In this document: piece by piece, positions 47,581 through 57,532 of the stretch
Numbering within the stretch: position 1 is the first letter of the stretch
How the letters are laid out: each line of letters begins with the position of its first letter
Origin: Gymnothorax reevesii
Taxonomy: Eukaryota > Chordata > Actinopteri > Anguilliformes > Muraenidae
NCBI GenBank assembly: GCA_029721435.1
Contig: CM056582.1
Location: forward strand, 41,002,611-41,066,610
Direction of reading: 5' to 3'
Length of the DNA stretch: 64,000 bases
Position numbers and translations under genes: made by a program
Notes under the pieces: model-generated
The model's database searches: none
What the model was told of the DNA's origin: nothing
Seen by the model: only the letters and a program-made list of their open reading frames with translations

Positions 47581-48004
47581 ATCATACTTGAGTCAAATAT
47601 GTATTTCAAATTTTATGCATTGAGTTATTTAGGGAAAAAATATTCCTATAATAAAAAGATATTCTTTGACTGCACGTGATGTCACAGCTAATTTGCATTT
47701 TTGGTGAACACCGGAAGTTGGCCACCTTGTTGGTTATACAAAAGTCGGCATCACAGCGCGGTTCTATTTCGGTCACGTTCGAGTAGGTTTAGAAACAAAA
47801 GGCTCTCTCATAGTCTGTTGATTCACTACCCAGACAGCATTACTATAGTGGTCCACTGTCGGCAGCTGAGCTCAGCCTTTCAGAAGTTTGACGAACTGGC
47901 CTTCAATAGACCAACAGCGGCAGATTGTTATTAAACAAGTTTTTGCCACTAACATGGGAATATCCCCTGCCGCCTCAATTTTACGGACGGAGCCCAATGC
48001 TATA

Positions 48005-48149
48005 TTGCGGGGCGGGGGATAATAATCCAAAAAACAACTTGGCAATAGTAGTACCCGAACACAATCTCCATGCAGAAAGGCGCCAGACCAGGACTCAAAC
48101 CTGCAACCCTCATACTGTGAAGCGGCAGTGCTAACCAACACGCCACCCA
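48005..48149 (-). repeat. tRNA-derived SINE, minus strand
   Basis: On the minus strand an A box (GGGTGGCGTGTTGG) is followed by a B box (GGTTTGAGTCC, 48091-48101) and then 'GCGCCTTTCTGCATGGAG', which is common to many fish tRNA-derived SINEs. It faces a related SINE at 48252 across about 100 bp. Confidence 0.75.
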
Positions 48150-48251
48150 AAATCCGTTATCTACTTAAAAATATGGGATGGCAAGTCTGAATGTTTGGAA
48201 CCAAAGTGAAACTTGAAATGATACCATATTTGAAGACTATTAACAATGACA

Positions 48252-48390
48252 TTAGGGTGGCGCAGTGGTTGTTGCGTGGCAAGGAGATTGCAGGTTCAAG
48301 TCCTGCCCTGGAGCCTTTCTTGGTAGAGTTTTATATTCTCCCTGTGTTTGGGTACTTTGATTTCCGCATTGTTTTTTTATTATTTAATAA
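48252..48390 (+). repeat. tRNA-derived SINE, plus strand
   Basis: A box GGTGGCGCAGTGG, B box GGTTCAAGTCC (48293-48303), then 'GGAGCCTTTCTTGGTAGAG', 'TGTTTGGGTAC' and an AT-rich tail. It is of the same family as the inverted copy at 48005-48149; their bodies share the 'GTGTTYGGGTACT' block. Confidence 0.75.
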
Positions 48391-48697
48391 CAATTAGGAA
48401 TGTATTCTGAGTCCAGACAGTCCACAGTTTTAGATTTTACACGTCTCAAATTTTGGTGAATTTTAGGGTTACACCAAACCTTAACTTTGAATTACAGAGA
48501 TGCCAAGTCTCATGCATGAGACGTGAATCTCGCCTCTTAGTGGCATTCACTTTCCTGTGCCATATTCAGCAATTATTCAATCCATGTGCACTGAAGAAAT
48601 TCACTCACGGAATTAAGTCATTGCGCATTAAGTTAATCAGTTTCACATGCATTTACAATGGATTTCCCCACCAATGACCTGGGAATTCTAAAGCTTG

Positions 48698-48818
48698 TCT
48701 TTACTGAGGGATTGAAAGCAATGGAATTGCATAAAGACGTCTCAAATGGTCTTTATTTCATTTAAACAATTTAAACGATCATGAAACACATGCATTGTTT
48801 CCAATCCCTGAGTAAAGA
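48698..48818. repeat. Small foldback repeat
   Basis: The arm TCTTTACTGAGGGATTGAAA at 48698 is matched by the reverse complement of its variant near 48818 (TCTTTACTCAGGGATTGGAA). About 70 bases lie between the arms. It is non-coding, probably a MITE in an intron of the companion gene. Confidence 0.65.
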
Positions 48819-49096
48819 GAAGCACGGGAAGTCCGGAGTCATAATCGCTTTCCATCTTTGCCTTCCTAAGATAATGGCCTGGGTCATATTTTCAAGTTTT
48901 CCAAAAAAACTGAAAAAAAAAACACACCTTCATGAACAGCTGATTTAGGCAAAAAAAATTGTCAAGTTATTTCTAACCAAAATGATATTTTGCCTACATC
49001 GGCTCTTCATGGTAATATATTTGGTTCAATTTTTTGTTTTTGAAAAACTTTAAAATATGACTTGGGTCATTATTTTAGCAAGGTGACAGTATTTAC

Positions 49097-49299
49097 CAGA
49101 GAACGCTGGCAGTCTGCACTTCCAGCCAGCCTCTTCTCCAAAGCCTGGACATCTGCCATGGTCCTCAAAGGTAGTCCAAAGTTCTCCTCAGGTAACTTGC
49201 CTGGCTCCTCTCTCACACTGTTCTTCGTGATGGCTTGCAGGAGAAGAGTGTTCTGCCTTACCTGGATTTTAATTTCCTCCAAAGTTTGAAGAACAACCT
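49097..49299 (-). CDS. Companion gene, candidate exon 3 (segment before DUF4806)
   Basis: A strong acceptor, TTTTTGTCTTTCAG, lies just before 49299 and a donor, CTCTG/GTAAATAC, follows at 49097. The 203-bp exon encodes EEIKIQVRQNTLLLQAI and GLPLRTMADVQALEKRLAG. The pattern GLPxxTxADxxxxExxL directly precedes DUF4806 in such proteins. Clear splice sites on both sides make this the best supported exon of the gene. Confidence 0.65.
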
Positions 49300-49570
49300 C
49301 TGAAAGACAAAAAGATATCTAATTACAGGCAGAATGTGCTGCAGAATCTCTTATAAGACCAGTTCAGACAAAATATTTGCAACATCCTAGCTAGATGTCA
49401 TAGTATTTGACCATGGGCTACTTTGTGGGATCATTTATCAAAGCAAAGAGTGAAAAAGGACATTGAGAAACAGAACTTTGTTGACTTTCAAACGATGTAC
49501 CAGGCTGTCCATTGGAGCAAGATGGTCTGCTTAAATGACTGTTAGACATAATCCTTAGAAACTGTTCTAT

Positions 49571-49760
49571 GAGCCGCCGTGGCTCGCGCAGCTATGGCAG
49601 TTGCTTGGCATTCGCAGATGTGAGCTGGCAACCTGGGTTCGATCCCTGGGGCTGCGCCAGTACCGGCAGTGGTTAGTGGGTTTTATAGCAGCACACAATT
49701 GGCTCAAGCGCTGCAAGGATCTAAATTGGGAATTTGTTTGTTGGCCTCCTGTTGGAAGGA
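49571..49760 (+). repeat. tRNA-derived SINE (different family)
   Basis: A GTGGCTCGCGCAGCT A-box-like stretch at about 49579 and a B box GGTTCGATCCC (49636-49646), followed by 'GGGGCTGCGCC', which partly pairs with the head. The 3' limit is unclear. It lies in an intron of the companion gene. Confidence 0.6.
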
Positions 49761-50016
49761 AGAGTGTATTCCGTTTTTACTTGTCTCGTCGTGAACGACA
49801 TCAAATTGCTTCACCACATTCTTTCTCAAGCTGGTTGATTGCTTATCAGCAGCACCTGGCTTCAGGTCTATCTAAACCTGAAGGTTGCTGCCCCTCGCTG
49901 CTTGAATGTTAGATTTCTGCAGGAGAGCTAGCTAGAGATTTGCACTAGGGAACTTGCAAACTTTCGTGTTTAATTTGGAAAGTTTGAGAAAGGATTGTCA
50001 GTAGTTATTCTACATA

Positions 50017-50029
50017 CACTGCAAAAAAT
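50017..50029 (+). repeat. CACTGCAAAAAAT terminus, left-end orientation
   Basis: CACT starts and the following poly-A with 'CTTAAAAAACAAG' match EnSpm-type element ends of fish. The motif faces an identical 13-mer on the other strand at 55302-55314. The flanking triplets (ATA and CAG) do not match, so the pair may belong to different insertions. Confidence 0.5.
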
Positions 50030-50104
50030 CGCTCTTAAAAAACAAGAAAAAAACAAGTATTTGCCACTAAAGTGTCTTTGTCCCCCATCACAAAATGTGA
50101 AATC

Positions 50105-50460
50105 GTGTCAAAATGAGCAATCTCTCGGTGTGACCTTGAGAGTGACGCGAAGGTCACCAAAATCGACTGGCGCCGGGGTATCACCCTAATACATGTTGAC
50201 ATGAAATTTGAAGTAAATCTGTTGATTCATTCTTGAGATATCTCGCTGACAACGCTATCAGTGAGAAAATGCACAATCTCTCGGTGTGACCTTGAGAATG
50301 ACGCGAAGGTCACCGAAATTGACTGGCGCCGGGGTATCAGACTAATACATGTTTACATGAAATTTGAAGAAAATCCGTCAATTTGTTCTTGAGATATCTC
50401 GCTGACAAGAATTCGGGAAGTACGGACGGACGGACGTTCGTGAATACTATGTCCCACCGC
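50105..50460. repeat. Tandem pair of the GGACGG repeat family
   Basis: The unit with CTCTCGGTGTGACCTTGAGA and 'CTGGCGCCGGGGTATCA' occurs near 50118 and again near 50277, each time followed by 'TTGAGATATCTCGCTGACAA'. It ends with 'GGACGGACGGACG' near 50426. The same end motif occurs at 17350 (inverted) and 52550. No coding is seen. Confidence 0.75.
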
Positions 50461-50704
50461 TTAACTTTTTTGGCAAAAAAAAAAAAGGTTTTTGGGGGCA
50501 CTCTTCATGTTTGGCGGTTGGGTTGGGGGATCAAGCATTTACAGAATGAGCTGAAAATTTTTTTGTGGTCTCTAGACACCTTACAGGTAATTTGGTTTAA
50601 AATGTGATGTTAATGTGCTTCTGTCCCCATTGCATTTTTTCATGCGGAGGTTAACATTTTAATGGAAATGCTCAAAACAATAATACTGCCAGTCCTACTT
50701 ATAC

Positions 50705-50929
50705 CATTGAGGTGGTGAGTGGTTGATGGTCCAGGCAGAGGAGTGGCAATGGGGAGCGGTGAAGAGGAGAATGATGTTGAGGCTGGTGCATCCAAACACT
50801 GCCTCTTGTTAGGCCTCTGGAAAGGAGGACTTTCAACAGAGCTCCTCTTTGAATGTGGAAAGGGTGGCACAACAGGAAGGGGGCAACGAGTCCCCTTAGA
50901 TTTAGAACATGCCTTCTTGCGTTTTTGAT
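50705..50929 (-). CDS. Companion gene, candidate exon 2 (Ser/Pro-rich linker)
   Basis: On the minus strand a possible acceptor, ACACTTCTAG, precedes a frame rich in Lys, Ser and Pro (DQKRKKACSKSKG, then SPPFQRPNKRQCLDAPAST). It ends at a possible donor, AATG/GTATAAGT. Basic and Ser/Pro-rich linkers sit between the N-terminal module and the DUF4806 part in such proteins, so it fits by position and character. The sequence itself is not diagnostic. It lies between two inward-facing CACTGCAAAAAAT motifs. Confidence 0.4.
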
Positions 50930-51731
50930 CTAGAAGTGTAAAATGCAAGAAGAAGAATTAAAATCAAATGGTAAATTCGTCTTCTCTTTAAGTTAACATA
51001 ACATGAAATGAAATGTAACTGGCTGTTTCACAGTCCAGTCAACACAAGGAAATACTTTGCAACCGTTCAAGTATATTCTGTAAGTTACTAGTCAGCCAGC
51101 CGCTATTACAATAGGTACAATAGGTAAGCTAGCAGGCCAAGCAATGCGAAATTAGAACGTTGATTAAACTTGACCCTAACAATATGAGCATAAATTAGCA
51201 GTATATATAGGATAGTTCCTGTCCAAGCTGCTCGTTGGTAAATACAATATTCCAGCCTTGGCTCAGTAATTGAGCACATTGGATATGGCATGAAACAATG
51301 TGAGATTAAAGTGCAGACTGTCCCCTTTTAATTTAAGGGCATTTTCATATCAGGTGCTGCGTATTGCAGTCACATACATTTTTATACATACCCCTCCCCC
51401 CCTTTTCTCAGCCTATTCTGAATAGTCAATTGTATACAATTGCTTCCGTAGTGCATGTATAAGAAAGCTTTCAGCATCTAGTCTTGAATCTAGGCTTTTG
51501 ATTGCCTTTTGCATCTGTTAAAGTCTAGCAATGGCCAGATGTCACACTGAGCTAGCAGTTATATAAACAACCTCTTAACAGAGAAACACCTCCCATGTCT
51601 AATTTGCTCTCTTGCTAGACTGACTTGTCAAAGCACAAATACTTGCCCAAAAATCATGAATAAAGAACCGCCCAGAAATAACCAGACAGCACTCTATGGG
51701 AAGGGTTGCTTCAGAGACCCTTACTTATTTT

Positions 51732-51983
51732 AAGACTTAAATCCTTATTTCTATCACCATTTTTCACAAAAAATTTGCCCTTCATTTGAGATAATTTTGA
51801 CTAGCTTGCCAATGGGATAAACAAGTTTAACTTGTCAAGCAAATGGAAGCTTGAAGTTATTTGCTTAACAAGTTATAATTTGCTTATCCCACTGGCAAGC
51901 TAGTCAAAATTTTCTAAAATCAAGGGCTAAGTTTTTGTGTTACTAAGAAAAATGGTGATAGAAATAAGTGTGTTAAGTCTTAA
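51732..51983. repeat. Long palindrome with EnSpm-type core
   Basis: Left arm TTTTAAGACTTAA...TTATTTCTATCACCATTTTT and right arm its near-perfect reverse complement. The centre has 'GCTTGCCAATGGGATAAACA' facing 'TTGCTTATCCCACTGGCAAG'. Arms built around GCCAATGGGATAAGCAA are typical of non-autonomous EnSpm elements in fish. It lies in intron 1 of the companion gene. Confidence 0.75.
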
Positions 51984-52429
51984 AGGTAAACTGTCCGTTC
52001 CCTGAGCTTTTAATTTTTTGCATAATTTGTCAGGTTGTTCCAATAAAAAGACTTCTGTTCAACTTTTAATGTCGTCCTCAACACCCAACAAGGATAAACT
52101 CAGAAAGAAAGCAATCACTCAACCATTATGATCAGCCATTGCGGCTAAGGGAACGCAACCGTTTGGACCTACCTACTAATTAACAAGAAAGCCGTTGCTG
52201 CGGCGAACCCCCCGTCGCATCTTTCTGAACTTTAAAGTCACATGCACCTGCATACTCCACTGATTGAGAATTACAATTTAATACTTCATGCATGCCCCCT
52301 ATCAGCCAGTTTGACAAATGTGCAAGGAGAAGCACTAGCTGCTGTAAAGATTTCAGCCACCTAACTTCATCACTCAGCTAACAATGGCCATAAATGTGAT
52401 TTTTGCACTTATTAACCCCATGACCTAAT

Positions 52430-52630
52430 TATTATGCAAATTAGGTCAAGGTCACCATGGCCACCCTTCCCCCACCCCAAAGTATTGTGGTACCAAGTTT
52501 GGTTGGATTCGGCCCAGGAGCTTCCGAGATATAGTGCAAAATGTTTGGACGGACGGACGTACATACGTACGCAGATCTCCACTAGACCCCCCTTTTGGGG
52601 CCTGTCGGCCCGCGAGGGGGGGTAATAAGC
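52430..52630. repeat. GGACGG repeat-family copy
   Basis: Has 'GGTCAAGGTCACCATGG', 'ACCAAGTTTGGTTGGATTCG', 'CCGAGATATAGTGCAAAATG', then 'GGACGGACGGACG' and an end 'GGGGGGTAATAA'. The module order is that of the family at 50105 and 17200. A 'GGACGG' motif next to 'GAGATAT' is shared by all copies. Confidence 0.65.
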
Positions 52631-52639
52631 ATGAGCGAT

Positions 52640-54337
52640 TTGCATGACTTGTTGTGTTCTGTGGGTTTGTGTGTTTGGTTAGTCAATTTTAGGTTTATAT
52701 TATTTTGGTGATGTTGGTTTTTAGTCCATGTCTTAGTGTTTCACATTTCATTCCTCCCCCGTGTTATTCCAGTCCACGTCTTACCCATGTACTGTCTTTG
52801 CTTTCTCCCCGGTCGCGTCATTGTTTGTATCAGTTTTCTGTCTTAATGGATTGTGACACTATTTCAGGTGATTTAATGGATTCTGGGTTTCAGCCTTCCT
52901 TCCTTTCTCGTTTTCTAATTTCCCCTTGCTTTTCTATATTACTAACCCCTACTGACAGTTTGGTTAGTAAATTCTAGAAAATAACAAACTAACATTGTAT
53001 ATTAGACTAACATACTAACGAGCACCCGGGATTGTATAGCTGCACTTACTAATTGACTAATGATCTCTCAGCATTCGCCCTGTTCTAGTTTCCGCCTCTT
53101 GCTTTTCTTTCACTGGCTTTGCTGTGTTTTCCTGCAGAACCTTCTGCATTTATCTTATCTGTCCTGTCTCTTTCTATGCACTGTGAAATATTTATTCAGC
53201 TTATCCCGTCTTTGGGATTGTCTTGTGATCCTCGTCTGAGTTTTAATGTTTATCTGTTTCATGTAATTAGGTTTCCCTCATGTTCCACCCTTTGTTAATT
53301 ATATTAAGTTTCTGCACCTGTGTCTGCCCGTGCCCCTGCCCTATATCTGTCTCCAGCAAGCAGCCAGTCTCAGATCTGACTTCGCTCGCTCGCCCGCGCC
53401 TCACCACTCCTTGCCCCTGTGCACTTTCCCTCTGGTCCCCATTATCTTCTCTGTGTTCTCCAACCATCATGCCCCACCCAGCCTGCCCTCCCTGCCGTTC
53501 CCGCTCCAGTTCCGTCTGAGTCTGCCCCCCGCCTGTTGTTTCCAGAGCCTTCTTCCTGCCAGCTGTGCCAGTCTGCCAGCTGTGCCGTCCAGTCCTGTCC
53601 GCCCTGCCTGTTGTCTCTGAGCCCCCTGGTGCTCCCTGATGTCTCCCGAGCCCCAAGCTGTTCCTGTCGCCGCTCCAAGCTGTTCCTGTCGGCGCTCCAA
53701 GATGTTCCTGTCGCCGCTCCAAGACATCCCTGTCGCCACTCCAAGACGATAGTGTCGCCGCTCCAAGCTGTTCCTGTTGCCGCCCCGAGATGTTCCAGTC
53801 GTCCTTGTCTGCCCCCTCCTGATGTTTTCCCCTACCCTTCTCCCGGCCAGCTGTGCCTTCCGAGTCAGCCACTTGCCAGCTGTGCCCGTCTTCTCGTCCT
53901 GTGCCAGCCCTCTAATTTTTGTCTCCAGCCTCTGTCCCGAGCTCCCCCATTCCCAAGCTTCCCGAGTTCCCCCTTCCGAGTAGCCCCTATTCCGAGTTGC
54001 CCGTCAGTTCCCAAGTCTGCTCCTGTCAGTTCCCTAGTCTGCCCCTATCCCGAGTTGCTCCATCCCGAGTCTGCCCCTGTCAGTTCCCGAGTCTGCCTCA
54101 GTCAGTTCCCGAGTCTGCCCCCTGGTGTTCCCTTCTCTTAGTTTTAGATTCCTGAGTTCTCCTTCGTTCAGTGCAGTTGCACGGTGTTTCCGCTGGCCAT
54201 AGTGCCCCGTTTTCCCCTTTCGAGTTTTCTGGTTTTATTTAATAAATATTTTTGGATCCCTGCATATGGCGTCTCATCCCCCTTTGTGTCCTTGTTTCCG
54301 AGTTCCTAGTGTTTTCCCTACCAGACCTTAACATGAC
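52640..54337 (+). repeat. Possible long LTR with internal short tandem repeats
   Basis: C/T-rich sequence with an AATAAA-type signal in TTTAATAAATATTTTTGG (54237) and an end 'CAGACCTTAACA' near 54334 resembles the R-U5 end of a fish LTR. The inner part holds a 22-bp tandem repeat and repeated 'CGAGTCTGCCCC' blocks. Long frames on both strands (240 codons forward, 201 reverse) follow from this composition. No partner LTR is seen. Confidence 0.3.
53655..53808 (+). repeat. 22-bp tandem repeat, 7 copies
   Basis: Unit AAGCTGTTCCTGTCGCCGCT plus CC, with starts at 53655, 53677, 53699, 53721, 53743, 53765 and 53787. Copies differ by a few bases. The period is not a multiple of three, so the reading frame changes from copy to copy. 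Confidence 0.9.
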
Positions 54338-55301
54338 TGCACGCTTCACTACACATGGTATGTAAGCATTTTCTAATGGTCCTACTGAAACGCCAGATGT
54401 AACCTGCTTTCATCAAGGGAGTCAATGAGAAGTGATCGCAGGTGATTTTGGTGTATTAGACTGATGTGTTCAGTTTTCGTGCTACTAAACAAAAAGAAAG
54501 ATTGAAGCAAAGTCAGAAATGTAAATGCACTGCTTTAATATGTTTCAATAATCATTGACTTCTCCTTCGTTAACACAAACAGGTTTAACATAAAATGCAA
54601 TCAGGCATGGAAAAATGTGAGCAAAATTAAACGGCATGCCTAAATGTTCAGGAAATATGGTGCTATCACCAGTTTTTGAGCTCGTCTTTTTTCGTGTGCC
54701 ATACAAACATGGATATAACACATATTAATGGCTAAAGCAGTACTACACAAGTGGGATTCGACATCTCATTAGCATCGGTATTGGCCTTTACCTCATTTTC
54801 ATGCTGTATTTCTTCACAAAAGCTAGAAAAACACTATTGCTAATGAAAACAAAGCGACCCGAAACCAACACCAGAATTGGCGAGAATAACACATTATTCT
54901 CAGAACTGTCTACTGTACTGCCAGAAAGCCTCTAGAAATTATTATAAATGTGCCTAGTTACAAATATAGCACCATTTCAAGTAGACTACTCTGAGCGGTC
55001 TAAAAGTGCGAGGAATATAGGGAAATCGAGCGCTTTGCACCAGTGGGTCTCAAGTTTACTTGTGTACCCAGCAAATGTGTGGCCACATCTTCGTCTGAAA
55101 TATCTCCAAACCTGGCTTTGAAAGTTTTCCAACGATCACTTTGGCATTTTATGTTCATCCTAGCCTTCAAACGGTCTTGCAAGCGTTATCAGAGAAAACA
55201 TTTATTTGGTCCTGTTTGTTTTGGTCATATCTATTATTTTAAAGGTAACCAGTTCCTTTTTTATATAAGTAAATTAATCTTCCCTAGTATTTTAATCTTT
55301 C
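54338..55301. other. No gene recognised
   Basis: AT-rich intronic or intergenic sequence with short frames only, ahead of the EnSpm-type terminus at 55302. Confidence 0.4.
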
Positions 55302-55314
55302 ATTTTTTGCAGTG
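55302..55314 (-). repeat. CACTGCAAAAAAT terminus, right-end orientation
   Basis: On the minus strand it reads CACTGCAAAAAATG followed by 'AAAGATTAAAATACTAGG', the layout of EnSpm-type ends. It faces 50017-50029. The following 3 bases (CAG) do not match the left flank. Confidence 0.5.
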
Positions 55315-55477
55315 CAGATCTTTTCACTGGGTTCAAAATGGCAACTAAGCTTGGAATGGAGCTGCAACTTATGAACAATTGGAGCTATTTTGACTGACAA
55401 AAACATTCACATGGATGAAATAATCACGATTATGCAAGCACTGGATACACTGGAAATTTAACTTGAAATTTGTTATT

Positions 55478-55660
55478 TAGTTGAAGCTTTTATTCAACGT
55501 GATTTACAGTTGATATGATTAAGCAGGGGACAATCCCCCTGGAGCACTACTGGGTTAATTGGCCTTGTTCAAGGGCCACACAGCTGCATGAATCTTACCC
55601 AGGCTACATCCTGCCCCCTCCTGCACTCAAAACATTGCAATCACCTGCCTTTTTTATTTT
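55478..55660. repeat. SINE-like interspersed repeat
   Basis: Contains 'AAGCTTTTATTCAACGTGAT', 'AAGCAGGGGACAATCCCCCT' and 'GGCCTTGTTCAAGGGCCACA', a string of blocks that I associate with a common fish interspersed repeat. The pol III head is not recognisable, so the class is uncertain. Confidence 0.45.
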
Positions 55661-55929
55661 ATCCCCAAAAACTGACACGTGAATTGTCAACAAATAGATA
55701 AGTGGCATACCATTTTGCAAGATGCCATGGTATCCATTTTGTGGCCCATATCTGGATGATGGCCTGTTGAAAAGAAAAAAAAAACTCCATGCAGATTTAT
55801 CTTATTACAACAAGGGACTCTATTTCTCTAGAACAATCTGGAAAGGCGTACTGCTACCTTCAAAAAATAATGGATATAGGTGCAAGACCAATAGGACAAA
55901 TAAAAAAGTTACCAGATTACTTGGATAAT

Positions 55930-57000
55930 TTTCAAGGGTAGGGATTGCTCAGCAAATAACAATCGATATTAAAGCTCGAATCAGTAATGTTATATTCCTT
56001 TTAAATGACTGGTTTTCTTCCTTAGACAGCTACCCCCTACCCTTCTCAAAGCATCTTGGAAGAGGTGATCTAAAGTTAAACCATGCTGATCCTCTCCGTG
56101 ATTTCATTAGGGTACCAATCAAAAACCAGAATCGGTATCTTCAGCTTGTGTGAAGGAAAAAAGAATTTGAATTTGGTTGCCTTCCACCTGTCAATTTCCA
56201 TCTTACACAAATGGAGCAGTACGCCATTTGCATTTGCCTTTTTGAGTGTGGGTATGTGTGACCGTTTAAAGATAGCTTTAATAGAGTTGATCCATTCTTT
56301 GGGCTAGAAAAATTCACCGGTATCACCCAACAATCCCATTTGGTTGACTTACACTCTCACTCTCATGCTGTCCTCGTCAGTTGATTCGATGCCTCTCCCT
56401 TTTGCAAACTTGTGTATTTTTTTTCTTGCCTTTTCATATGTGTCTACAGCATGTTTGGACAGAGCAGACATGAATCATGTTATTGCAAGAGCAATGAGGT
56501 AGATGCAGCAAAAAAATGAAATTATTATTATTCATTTATTGTATAACAGTTCGTTCCAACCTTGGACTGTGATTGGCAGAGGGACAAGGAGTGCCATTAC
56601 CTCATGATGAGACACAAGCTAGCAAAAAAAATCATAACCTAGCAACACTTCAGAAACCCTGTTCATTCTTTAAAATGGCAGTTTTTAAAAAGTAGAATTT
56701 TCATTCATTGGGTTTTACTCAAATTTATAAATGTGTTGGTAAAACTGTTGTATATTTGCAATAATACACCTGACGTTGGGTCATTCCATACTACATGGTC
56801 AGTGGGAATTTGGCTACATCCAAAAAAATATTGATTTCAAGTCCTTACAGGGTTGGCACCATCCAAGTTCCCAACTTTCCAAAAATCTGACCATTTGGCA
56901 TGAAATTACCCAGTTCCACTTTACCATGAAGTTGGTACTGCTGTGCTGATCTACAGCACTTGGTCTTATCTCACAGTACGGTGCTCCTTATGTATTATTG
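55930..57000. other. No gene recognised
   Basis: AT-rich, presumably intron 1 of the companion gene or an insertion in it. Frames of 60-74 codons on either strand have no motif. Confidence 0.4.
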
Positions 57001-57007
57001 CATGATA

Positions 57008-57041
57008 ATATTATTATTTTTATTATTATTATTATTATTAT
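57008..57041. repeat. ATT trinucleotide microsatellite
   Basis: Perfect or near-perfect ATT units directly next to exon 1 of the companion gene, on its intron side. Confidence 0.9.
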
Positions 57042-57044
57042 TAA

Positions 57045-57245
57045 CTACTTATCGTATTGGCTGATCCACTGTACTTCAAATTCACTCCATTCCTCATCAG
57101 GCATTGCTTGCAATTCAACTGCTTTCTTACATTTTTCAGTATTCTTATATGGTGGCCAAAATGACACTTTTTTATCTGAACTCAGCCAGTTGCTTGCGAT
57201 GATTTCGGTTTCGTTTGTTTCCGTAAAAATCGCAATCGAATACAT
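57045..57245 (-). CDS. Companion gene, candidate exon 1 (FWPP module)
   Basis: The frame begins MYSIAIFTETNETEIIASNW and continues into KKVSFWPPYKNTEKCKKAVE and EEWSEFEV. This matches my memory of the N-terminal module of proteins that carry DUF4806 at the other end: a short beta-rich start, Trp-Leu, a WPP motif, then a Trp near the end. It starts 288 bp downstream of the transposase stop. The coding part must end before the stop at 57045; a GT lies near 57047. The next exon would be about 6.1 kb away, because later insertions fill the intron. Confidence 0.6.
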   Translation of the reverse strand: MYSIAIFTETNETEIIASNWLSSDKKVSFWPPYKNTEKCKKAVELQAMPDEEWSEFEVQWISQYDK

Positions 57246-57532
57246 CTAATATTTAACAAGATAAGAACAAATGAAGATAAGATTAATGTGATATGATCAA
57301 TTTGGTAAGGGGAGCCAGAATATTTTAGAAAATACTAATCTTTCACTGTGTGGAGTAAAGGGTATGACACAAACCCATCTTTGTGTGGCAACAAAACAAC
57401 TTTAGACATTGGGTGATCTGTAGGGACTGTGATCAGGACTGTTCCTAGGTTTTTTACGAATGCTATATTCAGCTTCATTGAATCTACAGGATAGTTGAAA
57501 AAAGCTGACTTACTTTGAAACTTGAGGCAAAT

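Noticed and set aside
49571..49660. Functional tRNA gene
   Set aside because: Good B box but no cloverleaf closing properly, and the sequence runs on into a SINE-like body.
53419..54141. 240-codon forward frame and a 201-codon reverse frame over the same region
   Set aside because: Both come from C/T-rich, partly tandem-repeated DNA (22-bp units and 'CGAGTCTGCCCC' blocks). Composition is extreme and no domain is visible.
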